A stretch of 11,050 bases of DNA from Flavobacterium sp. Its GTDB lineage: Bacteria; Bacteroidota; Bacteroidia; Flavobacteriales; Flavobacteriaceae. Within the stretch, counting starts at the first letter, position 1. Each line of letters opens with the position of its first letter. The notes under the pieces are model-generated. The model saw nothing but the letters and a program-made list of their open reading frames with translations, was not told the DNA's origin and did no database searches. Positions 5,647 to 11,050 of the stretch are shown here, one piece after another. The stretch is taken from the NCBI GenBank assembly GCA_030153045.1, contig JASLID010000074.1:1-11050 (forward strand), in the 5' to 3' direction. Position numbers and translations under genes: made by a program.

Positions 5647-5716
5647 GCCATTTTCCTGCTCTCGCCTTTATCTCGCTCCGTTGCACTTCGCGAGGATATC
5701 GGCTCCATCAGGGCTA
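5647..5716. repeat. GC-rich palindromic intergenic repeat
   Basis: This stretch is about 56% G+C, unlike its AT-rich surroundings, and has nested complementary arms. CTCGC (5672-5676) pairs with GCGAG (5690-5694), and CCTG (5655-5658) with CAGG (5709-5712), with GATATC beside the inner stem. Read on the minus strand it has the form AGCCCTGATGGAGCC, inner hairpin, then GAGCAGGAAAATGGC. I recall similar 'AGCCC-GAT ... GCGGGA/GCAGGA' elements scattered between genes in Flavobacterium genomes, which would make it a REP-like repeat; that is memory, not a search result. It lies between the rimO promoter and the terminator of the PD40 gene and encodes nothing I can support. Confidence 0.55.
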
Positions 5717-5738
5717 TTTAGCTAGTTTTAGGTATAAG

Positions 5739-5761
5739 AAAATCCACATATAGTGGATTTT
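5739..5761 (-). terminator. Terminator of the porin/PD40 operon
   Basis: AAAATCCAC (5739-5747) and GTGGATTTT (5753-5761) form a perfect 9-bp stem with loop ATATA, starting three bases after the stop codon of the PD40 gene. The minus-strand side ends in TTTTCTTATA. It is a modest but well-placed terminator. Confidence 0.7.
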
Positions 5762-5764
5762 GTA

Positions 5765-6637
5765 TTATTTGTTTTTGTAATGTTTTGGATCAAAATCGAT
5801 GAAGAAAAGATTCTCTTCCATTCTCTTGTTGGGTAAATTTTTCAGTCTCGAAAAATACAATCGTTTTTCTTTCTTGTGGTAAAATGGACAAAATTCTGCG
5901 AGAGCTGTATTTATTTCGCTTCCCAAATTTTTGGGCTCGGACCATTTTCCATTTTCATTAAAACTAATTAATAAATCAATTTCACCAAAATTGCCTTCTG
6001 GTTTAGTAGAAAAGTATAGTATGAAATTTTCGTCTGGAGAAACATACGGATTCGATTCTCTTTCGGTCGTATTTATTGGAAGTCCAATATTTACGGGCGT
6101 TTGAAACTCGCCTTTTACAAATCTGGAAACGTAAATATCTGAACTTCCTTTTCCATCAGGATTATCTTTCATAAAGTAAATGGAACCGTTATTGGTCATC
6201 GATGCAAACGATTCAGATTCATCGGTATTGATTGTATTTCCTAAATGATATTCTTTACCCCAGCCATTTTTGTCTTTTTTTACAGCCCAAATATCAAATC
6301 GTTTACGATCAGGTTTTCCTTCAACTGGTCGGTTCGATTGAAAAAGGAGGGTTTTACCATCAGGAGAAAACATAGGGTCTATATTTTTCCAACTCAGGTT
6401 TTCTGAGAATTTGGCAATTTCTGGTTTTTGCCATTTTTCATTGACTTTTTTAGATTGCATTAGTGCTAATGTATCTCTTCCTCCATTTGAGTTTACCCAA
6501 AAAGCTTCTTTCCCATCGGGTGAAATAGTTAGCCCAAAGACACCGTTTTTTGTAATTCCTTCAATTTCAAATGGAGTTGCTTTGATCTGTGCAAATCCAC
6601 TGATGCTGATAAATAAAAATAATATTCGTAAAGTCAT
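5765..6637 (-). CDS. Secreted PD40 (WD40-like/TolB-type) beta-propeller protein
   Basis: This protein has 290 residues from the ATG at 6637. An upstream in-frame TTG at 6649 overlaps the preceding gene, and the ATG gives a better signal peptide: MTLRILFLFISISGFA, cleaved before Gln17. At least five PD40-type blades follow, with cores at about 36-50 (LTISPDGKEAFWVNS), 87-102 (DPMFSPDGKTLLFQ), 144-156 (ASMTNNGSIYFM), 197-210 (PYVSPDENFILYFS) and 249-263. No C-terminal OmpA or carboxypeptidase domain is present, so it is a propeller alone. Such domains bind ligands or partner proteins in the periplasm or at the surface; no catalytic role is evident. Its ATG lies one base after the porin's stop codon, so translation is probably coupled and the two likely act together. 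The partner relationship is inference. Confidence 0.85.
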   Translation of the reverse strand: MTLRILFLFISISGFAQIKATPFEIEGITKNGVFGLTISPDGKEAFWVNSNGGRDTLALMQSKKVNEKWQKPEIAKFSENLSWKNIDPMFSPDGKTLLFQSNRPVEGKPDRKRFDIWAVKKDKNGWGKEYHLGNTINTDESESFASMTNNGSIYFMKDNPDGKGSSDIYVSRFVKGEFQTPVNIGLPINTTERESNPYVSPDENFILYFSTKPEGNFGEIDLLISFNENGKWSEPKNLGSEINTALAEFCPFYHKKEKRLYFSRLKNLPNKRMEENLFFIDFDPKHYKNK

Positions 6638-6638
6638 A

Positions 6639-8198
6639 TTATAATTCAAAAGATACGGTAAGAGTTAAATTGTCATTTTTAGTTTTAATAGAGGCTCTAT
6701 CAGTTAAACCTTGTGAAAACAATTGTTCTCCATAAGTTCTTTTAGCAGTTGAATAAGCAAAATCGAGTTTTGTTCTTCCAAAATTGTATCCAATTCCTCC
6801 AGAATAACCAGTTAAATCACCCATGATGTTTTCGTCTTTGTACGGACTAGTTTCAAAACGATATCCAGCTCTCAAACTCCATTGTTTGATTTTGTGTTCA
6901 CCACCAATTCTTAGTTCATTTGCGGTGGTAAGCATGTTTTTCATTCCATCATTAGTATCTTTAATTTTATTATAAGTATCATTAAACTCATCAGTTATTT
7001 TAAATCGAGTAGTGCTATAATCCTTAATACTGTAATCAATGCTAATTAATCCCTTTTTGCCAAAAACGAAAGCAGCACTTCCGGTTAATTTTCCAGGTGT
7101 TTGTAAGGTGTATGGTTCCCAAATCATTGTAGTTTCAGGATTTGCAATGTCAGGAGCTAATTCATCTGTATTATTGGCACTTACAGCCGATACGCTTTGA
7201 GTTGTTTCATCCGTTAGTTTATGCCAAGTAGGGGATTCATACGCGCCACCAATTCTAAACACATTATTTATTTTAAAAATGGCTCCTAATTGAAAAGAAA
7301 ATCCATTTCCAAAAGTGTGCAACTCATTGTTAAAATAAACTCTTTTTACATAATAATCAGTCGAAGTATTGTTTGCATTGCTTTCAAAAAAGCTAGAAAT
7401 TTTTCGGTAATCTGAAAAGTGTGAATTTAAACTCAATCCAATCATTAATTTGTCTTGGTATTGCGCAGATCCATTAAAAGTCAATTTTCCATTATAACCT
7501 GTTGTTTCAACACTGTTTTTATGGAAAAATGCTCCTCCACCCAAAATAGCTGAGCTATACGAATCGATATTGGGATTATCATAATTTGTTGGGTCTGATG
7601 CTAATGGAATGGGGTCAATAATATAAGCATTATAGCCTAAATAAGCTTGTTGATCTTCAAAAGGTAAATCGCCAAAATAGGCATTTTGTAATGTTCCTTG
7701 TTTAATTCCATTCCACTTTTCATTAGCGTTAGCATAATACAGGAAATAATCGTCTATTGAGTTTGTTGGGTTATAACCTGAAAAATAAACAGAATCATCA
7801 AAATTATTTTGATTCTCATAATTTATAGCGACAGCAAATTTTTTCCAATCGCTATTTTCGCGACTATTTTCAAAAACAAAAACACCACCCGCTTGATTAA
7901 CTTCAAACGAATTAAAACTATCGAAATTATTTGTGCCAAAATAATTGGCGTCATTTTTCAAATTGTAATTACTCAAGGTAAATCCAACTTGGTTATTGGC
8001 GAAAACAACTGAACTGGCAGGGTTAGCACTAATGGCTGATAAATCGCCACCCAAGGCACCAAAAGCACCGCTCATGGCTCTAAATCGAGCAGTTCCTAAT
8101 GGATTCGTTTGTGAATATCGCAAAGCATCATTTATAGTCTGTGCTTGAATCGATGTAAAGCAAAATGCTAAGCCTAAAATGGATATGTATTTTTTCAT
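6639..8198 (-). CDS. OmpP1/FadL-family outer-membrane beta-barrel protein
   Basis: This is an outer-membrane transporter of the OmpP1/FadL/TodX type, 519 residues from the ATG at 8198. That start directly opens a signal peptide, MKKYISILGLAFCFTSIQA, cleaved before Gln20. Upstream in-frame starts at 8216 and 8240 would push it inside the protein, and the 8240 start would overlap a hairpin. The mature N-terminus has the family pattern: LGTARFRAMSGAFGALGGDL then SAISANPASS, the plug-like segment before the barrel. The rest alternates aromatic and polar residues as in a 14-strand barrel and ends in a final strand, LTLTVSFEL. FadL-type proteins take up hydrophobic compounds such as fatty acids or aromatic molecules; the substrate here cannot be read from sequence. 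The next gene, a PD40 propeller, follows with one base between. I see no strong promoter in front, so transcription may partly read through from the lipoprotein gene. Confidence 0.88.
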   Translation of the reverse strand: MKKYISILGLAFCFTSIQAQTINDALRYSQTNPLGTARFRAMSGAFGALGGDLSAISANPASSVVFANNQVGFTLSNYNLKNDANYFGTNNFDSFNSFEVNQAGGVFVFENSRENSDWKKFAVAINYENQNNFDDSVYFSGYNPTNSIDDYFLYYANANEKWNGIKQGTLQNAYFGDLPFEDQQAYLGYNAYIIDPIPLASDPTNYDNPNIDSYSSAILGGGAFFHKNSVETTGYNGKLTFNGSAQYQDKLMIGLSLNSHFSDYRKISSFFESNANNTSTDYYVKRVYFNNELHTFGNGFSFQLGAIFKINNVFRIGGAYESPTWHKLTDETTQSVSAVSANNTDELAPDIANPETTMIWEPYTLQTPGKLTGSAAFVFGKKGLISIDYSIKDYSTTRFKITDEFNDTYNKIKDTNDGMKNMLTTANELRIGGEHKIKQWSLRAGYRFETSPYKDENIMGDLTGYSGGIGYNFGRTKLDFAYSTAKRTYGEQLFSQGLTDRASIKTKNDNLTLTVSFEL

Positions 8199-8217
8199 TT
8201 TCTCAAAATTTGACATT

Positions 8218-8255
8218 AAAAAACCTATGCAAATAGTCAAAATTTGGCATAGGTT
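8218..8255 (-). terminator. Terminator-like hairpin between lipoprotein and porin genes
   Basis: AACCTATGC (8222-8230) pairs with GCATAGGTT (8247-8255). An inner CAAAT/ATTTG pairing extends the stem if one G is bulged. On the minus strand it is followed by TTTTTT (8223-8218). It begins about a dozen bases after the lipoprotein stop and ends only about 20 bases before the porin ATG, so it can end the lipoprotein transcript or limit read-through into the porin operon. TCAAAATTTG is repeated at 8203-8212 and 8237-8246, once in the hairpin and once just before the porin start. Confidence 0.7.
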
Positions 8256-8266
8256 AAATTTAAGTA

Positions 8267-9310
8267 TTATCTTCTTCCTCCGCGGCCTCCTCCATTAGAA
8301 CTACCGCTATTGCTTGATCCTGATGATGAACGAGGAGAGTCGTAACTTCTAGGTGATTCATACGTTCTAGGACTAGATGTTCTAGGTTCGCTTCTTGGAG
8401 ATTCGTAACTACGTGGACTTTCACTTCTTGGAGCTGAAGGTCTTGGAATTGATCTTGGGGTGTTATTTTCTAAAACTCTAGGGCTCTCACTTCTAAGTCT
8501 AGGCCTAGCTGTATTTGTGTTATTACTTTCTGAATTAGATCTAGGTCTTGGTGTGCTTCTTGGCGAAAGACTGGTTCTTGGGTTGTCTAAATTGCTTCTT
8601 CTAGGTGAAATAGAGCTTCTTGAAGGATTGTTGTAATCTCTTGTTCGGTTTGTACTGTTGTAAGCATATCTGTCACCATTTGCCACACCTCTTCGGCCAT
8701 TCCCGTAAACATAGTTTCTACCATAATAACCACCATAGTAGTTATTGTAGCCATATCCATAATAATTACCATAGTAACCATAGTGGTATGGGCTGTAATA
8801 ACCCCAGTATGGTCCATAATAACCAGCATAACCCCATGGGTCACACCATCCGTAGTTCCAAGTATTCCATCCTAAATAGATGCCTGTTCTCCAAGGTCTG
8901 TAACCCCAGTAACTATGCCAATAAACAGAATTATTCCAACCCCAATCGTTGTTGTAAACATTAATAGTTACGTTATCAGAATTATCACCCCAACCTGCGC
9001 GATCTTCTGTTTTTTGAGTTGTTACAGTATCGTTTTGGCTAGAATAGTTTTCAACATCGGTAAATGTTTCTGTTTGATTATCACTGTAGTTATTTGCATT
9101 TGCAGCAAAATATTCTTTGTATTTGTTGTTTGATGTGTTTTCAACTTTCGATTCTTCGTTGTTCGAAGCTTGCTTTTCAGCTCCATAAATACCATCATTG
9201 TCGTAGTAGGACTTGTTTTGGTAAGAACCACACGAAGTTAGGGTTAGTCCTACTAATCCAAGAAAGGAGAAAAGGATTTTATTTTGTAAAGAAAAGTAAT
9301 AAGTTTTCAT
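8267..9310 (-). CDS. Tyr/Gly/Trp-rich lipoprotein with Pro-Arg-Ser repeat tail
   Basis: This is a lipoprotein of 347 residues. The N-terminal signal ends in the lipobox LTSC, with C27 the lipidated residue (FSFLGLVGLTLTSCGS). Residues 28-105 are Asn/Ser/Glu-rich and probably unstructured. Residues 107-205 are extremely rich in Tyr, Gly and Trp (WGYRPWRTGIYLGWNTWNYG; YYGNYYGYGYNNYYGGYYG). The tail, about 229-327, repeats SPR/PRS/YESPR units and ends in GGGRGGRR. Proteins of this kind are often auto-annotated 'vitellogenin II precursor' in Flavobacteriaceae because of composition; that name is meaningless here. The strongly basic tail with an aromatic-rich centre suggests an adhesive, structural or polysaccharide/nucleic-acid binding envelope role, which is only a guess. 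It is divergent from proS with overlapping promoters and is followed by a terminator-like hairpin. Three long antisense or alternative frames over it are composition artefacts. Confidence 0.88.
   Translation of the reverse strand: MKTYYFSLQNKILFSFLGLVGLTLTSCGSYQNKSYYDNDGIYGAEKQASNNEESKVENTSNNKYKEYFAANANNYSDNQTETFTDVENYSSQNDTVTTQKTEDRAGWGDNSDNVTINVYNNDWGWNNSVYWHSYWGYRPWRTGIYLGWNTWNYGWCDPWGYAGYYGPYWGYYSPYHYGYYGNYYGYGYNNYYGGYYGRNYVYGNGRRGVANGDRYAYNSTNRTRDYNNPSRSSISPRRSNLDNPRTSLSPRSTPRPRSNSESNNTNTARPRLRSESPRVLENNTPRSIPRPSAPRSESPRSYESPRSEPRTSSPRTYESPRSYDSPRSSSGSSNSGSSNGGGRGGRR
8330..8626 (-). repeat. Pro-Arg-Ser coding repeat in the lipoprotein tail
   Basis: This stretch encodes residues 229-327, in which Pro-Arg dipeptides recur about 15 times in units such as SPRS, ESPR and YESPRS. 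In DNA the CCTAGA/CCAAGA codon pairs recur at irregular intervals, with CTAGG visible many times on the plus strand. Such a tract is prone to slippage and length variation between strains. Confidence 0.75.
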
Positions 9311-9325
9311 TTCTGTTGGTTTTTA

Positions 9326-9356
9326 TTGTTGGACAATACAAAAATAGTTAGTTTTG
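9326..9356 (+). promoter_or_regulatory. proS promoter
   Basis: TAGTTTTG at 9349-9356 is a perfect TAnnTTTG box, with TTG at 9326-9328 spaced 20 bases upstream (a second TTG lies at 9329-9331). The predicted transcript starts near 9363, giving a leader of about 48 bases before the proS ATG. Confidence 0.72.
9339..9346 (-). promoter_or_regulatory. -7 box for the lipoprotein gene
   Basis: On the minus strand TATTTTTG (9346-9339) fits TAnnTTTG, 29 bases before the lipoprotein ATG, but no TTG stands at the right distance upstream. It lies inside the spacer of the divergent proS promoter, so the two polymerase sites overlap and should compete. Confidence 0.5.
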
Positions 9357-9410
9357 CGGAACTATTTATTATTATAATAAAGGTACAATATTTGTGCCAA
9401 ACTTTTCGAT

Positions 9411-10889
9411 ATGAGCAAGAACTTAACAAAACGTTTAGAAGATTATTCAAAATGGTATAACGAACTGGTTGTAAAGGCTGATTTAGCTGAGAATTCAGGT
9501 GTAAGAGGCTGTATGGTAATCAAGCCTTATGGGTATGCAATTTGGGAAAAAATGCAGGCAGAATTAGACAGAATGTTTAAAGAAACCGGTCATAGCAATG
9601 CTTATTTTCCTTTGTTTGTTCCTAAAAGTATGTTTGAAGCCGAAGAGAAAAATGCCGAAGGTTTTGCTAAAGAATGTGCCATTGTTACACACTATAGATT
9701 AAAAAATGATCCGGATAAACCAGGGAAATTAATGGTAGATCCAAATGCTAAACTGGAAGAGGAATTAATTGTTCGTCCTACCAGTGAGGCGATTATTTGG
9801 AGTACTTATAAAGGATGGATTCAATCGTACAGAGATTTACCATTATTAATTAACCAATGGGCGAATGTGGTTCGTTGGGAAATGCGTACGCGTTTGTTTT
9901 TGCGTACAGCAGAATTTTTGTGGCAAGAAGGGCATACTGCTCACGCCACAAAAGCCGAAGCAATTGAAGAGTCAGAAAGAATGATGAATGTTTATGCTGA
10001 ATTTGTTGAAAATTTCATGGCCATTCCAGTTATAAAAGGATTAAAGACCGAAACAGAGCGTTTTGCTGGGGCTGAAGAAACTTATTGTATAGAAGCTTTA
10101 ATGCAGGATGGAAAAGCATTACAAGCAGGAACTTCTCACTTTTTAGGCCAGAATTTCGCCAAAGCATTTGATGTGAAATTTGCGAATCAGGAAGGAAAAC
10201 AAGAACATGTTTGGGGAACGTCTTGGGGTGTTTCAACGCGCTTGATGGGAGCATTAGTAATGACGCATTCGGATGATAATGGATTGGTATTACCTCCAAA
10301 TTTAGCGCCAATACAAGTGGTGATTGTGCCTATTTTCAAAACAGACGAGGAGTTCGAAAAGATTTCTGCTGTGGCGAATGATTTAGTAGCGCAATTTAAA
10401 AAGCTGAAGATTTCGGTTAAGTTTGATGATAGAACAACTCAAAAGCCAGGATTCAAATTTGCTGAATGGGAATTGAAAGGTGTTCCGGTTCGAATTGCTA
10501 TTGGTCCAAAAGATTTAGAAAACGGTACTTTCGAAATTGCACGACGCGATACGTTGACAAAAGAAGTAAAAGAAGCGGATGGAATCGCAAGATACATCAG
10601 TGACTTATTAGAAGAGATTCAAAGCGATTTATTCAATAAAGCATTAGATTATAGAAATACACACATTACTGAAGTTTCTAATTTTGAGGAATTTAAAGAT
10701 GTTTTAGAAAGCAAAGGCGGATTTATCTCTGCGCATTGGGATGGTACGCCGGAAACAGAAGAGAAAATTAAAGAGCTTACAAAAGCAACAATTCGTTGTA
10801 TTGCTTTAGATAGAGTGGAGGAAGCGGGAAGCTGTATGTTTACTGGAAAACCGTCAAATGGAAGAGTGCTTTTTGCGAAAGCGTATTAA
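9411..10889 (+). CDS. proS: Prolyl-tRNA synthetase, archaeal/eukaryotic-like short type
   Basis: This is the class II synthetase that charges tRNA-Pro with proline in the cytoplasm. At 492 residues, without the ~180-residue INS editing insertion of E. coli ProRS and ending in Tyr-492, it is of the ProS type 3 (archaeal/eukaryotic-like) form. The catalytic core shows RPTSEAIIW (122-130), motif 2 in NVVRWEMRTRLFLRTAEFLW (152-171) with WQEGHTAH following, and motif 3 in GTSWGVSTRLMGALVM (269-284). The anticodon-binding domain is about 300-400. The C-terminal domain ends VLFAKAY. In relatives such as the Thermus enzyme this last domain binds zinc through four Cys. Here the corresponding positions appear to be D444, T449, C475 and T478, so the site seems lost. 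The ATG at 9411 gives the expected N-terminus. The gene has its own promoter and is followed by tRNA-Glu. Confidence 0.97.
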   Translation: MSKNLTKRLEDYSKWYNELVVKADLAENSGVRGCMVIKPYGYAIWEKMQAELDRMFKETGHSNAYFPLFVPKSMFEAEEKNAEGFAKECAIVTHYRLKNDPDKPGKLMVDPNAKLEEELIVRPTSEAIIWSTYKGWIQSYRDLPLLINQWANVVRWEMRTRLFLRTAEFLWQEGHTAHATKAEAIEESERMMNVYAEFVENFMAIPVIKGLKTETERFAGAEETYCIEALMQDGKALQAGTSHFLGQNFAKAFDVKFANQEGKQEHVWGTSWGVSTRLMGALVMTHSDDNGLVLPPNLAPIQVVIVPIFKTDEEFEKISAVANDLVAQFKKLKISVKFDDRTTQKPGFKFAEWELKGVPVRIAIGPKDLENGTFEIARRDTLTKEVKEADGIARYISDLLEEIQSDLFNKALDYRNTHITEVSNFEEFKDVLESKGGFISAHWDGTPETEEKIKELTKATIRCIALDRVEEAGSCMFTGKPSNGRVLFAKAY

Positions 10890-10926
10890 AAAAAAAGAAA
10901 ATAATTCAAAAAATGTTAGTTGACTA

Positions 10927-10956
10927 TTGCGAGAATAAAAAATAGTTGTATTTTTG
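10927..10956 (+). promoter_or_regulatory. tRNA-Glu promoter
   Basis: TTG at 10927-10929, a 19-base spacer, and TATTTTTG at 10949-10956 match the Bacteroidetes primary-sigma consensus exactly. The predicted start is about 20 bases before the mature tRNA. No clear proS terminator is visible between 10890 and this promoter, so some read-through is possible. Confidence 0.82.
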
Positions 10957-10982
10957 CACTCGCATTACAAAATTAATGTAAT

Positions 10983-11050
10983 GGCCCGTTCGTCTATCGG
11001 TTAGGACGCCAGGTTTTCATCCTGGTAAGAGGGGTTCGATTCCCCTACGG
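10983..11050 (+). tRNA. tRNA-Glu (anticodon UUC), 3' end cut by window edge
   Basis: The cloverleaf can be drawn directly. The acceptor strand is GGCCCGT (10983-10989) and the D arm GTC/GAC lies at 10992-11007. The anticodon stem CCAGG/CCTGG encloses loop TTTTCAT, giving anticodon TTC at 11016-11018. The T stem AGGGG/CCCCT encloses TTCGATT. The last four bases, ACGG, begin the 3' acceptor strand, which would continue GCC or similar beyond the window, so about three pairing bases, the discriminator and any CCA are missing. It decodes GAA and GAG. tRNA 3' ends are common integration sites, but nothing can be said about what follows. Confidence 0.96.

Noticed and set aside
6638..6649. TTG start for the PD40 gene, overlapping the porin stop
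   Set aside because: The ATG four codons later gives a cleaner signal peptide and a one-base gap, normal for a coupled operon.
8199..8240. Upstream start for the porin (adding 14 residues)
   Set aside because: It would overlap the terminator hairpin and place the signal peptide MKKYISILG internally.
8587..9351. Several long overlapping frames on both strands across the lipoprotein gene
   Set aside because: They arise from the low-complexity Tyr/Gly and Pro-Arg-Ser codons; their products are His/Asn- or Met/Thr-rich, with no start context, and the lipoprotein frame has a perfect signal and lipobox.
1..11050. CRISPR array, transposase, integrase, toxin-antitoxin or known defence genes
   Set aside because: No regularly spaced identical repeats, no DDE or tyrosine/serine recombinase motifs and no paired small toxin-like genes are visible.

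Overview
The window looks like a chromosomal segment of a Flavobacteriaceae bacterium, most probably Flavobacterium. It is AT-rich and most gene starts lack an obvious Shine-Dalgarno. Several promoters carry the Bacteroidetes sigma pattern (TTG, about 19-20 bases, TAnnTTTG). The gene content also fits: a DUF1573 protein, an RprX/RprY-like two-component pair, an OmpP1/FadL-type porin, a Tyr/Gly/Trp-rich lipoprotein of the kind mislabelled 'vitellogenin II precursor', and a short ProRS ending in Tyr.

Left part (1-1528): the N-terminal 92 codons of a YfbU-family gene run off the left edge on the minus strand. A gene-free AT-rich stretch of about 550 bases follows, then an unrecognised 171-residue protein on the plus strand (825-1340). 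After it come two perfect hairpins, the second a terminator.

Middle (1529-5576): this is the most interesting part. A degraded copy of the last ~47 codons of rimO lies at 1529-1675, in the same orientation as the intact rimO at 4272-5576. About 2.6 kb sits between the two copies: a response regulator and histidine kinase in one minus-strand operon, then a divergently transcribed exported DUF1573 protein. The fragment is about 82% identical in DNA to the intact 3' end, yet most differences are synonymous. It therefore looks like a piece of a recently functional rimO from another lineage, as left by recombination or integration at the rimO 3' end. The intergenic region between kinase and DUF1573 gene holds three phased TTAACAA repeats immediately upstream of a TAnnTTTG box that lacks a good -33 element. 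This is a plausible operator for the OmpR-type regulator encoded next to it.

Right part (5577-11050): a GC-rich palindromic intergenic repeat precedes rimO. To its right, all on the minus strand, are a Tyr/Gly- and Pro-Arg-Ser-rich lipoprotein (8267-9310), a FadL-type outer-membrane protein (6639-8198) and a secreted PD40 beta-propeller protein (5765-6637). The last two abut with one base between them and form an operon. A terminator-like hairpin lies between the lipoprotein and the porin start. Divergent from the lipoprotein is proS on the plus strand, followed by a well-formed promoter and tRNA-Glu(UUC), cut by the right edge.

No transposase, integrase, CRISPR array or known defence gene is visible. 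The candidates for something new are the duplicated rimO end with its enclosed signalling cassette, the putative operator array and the orphan 825-1340 protein.
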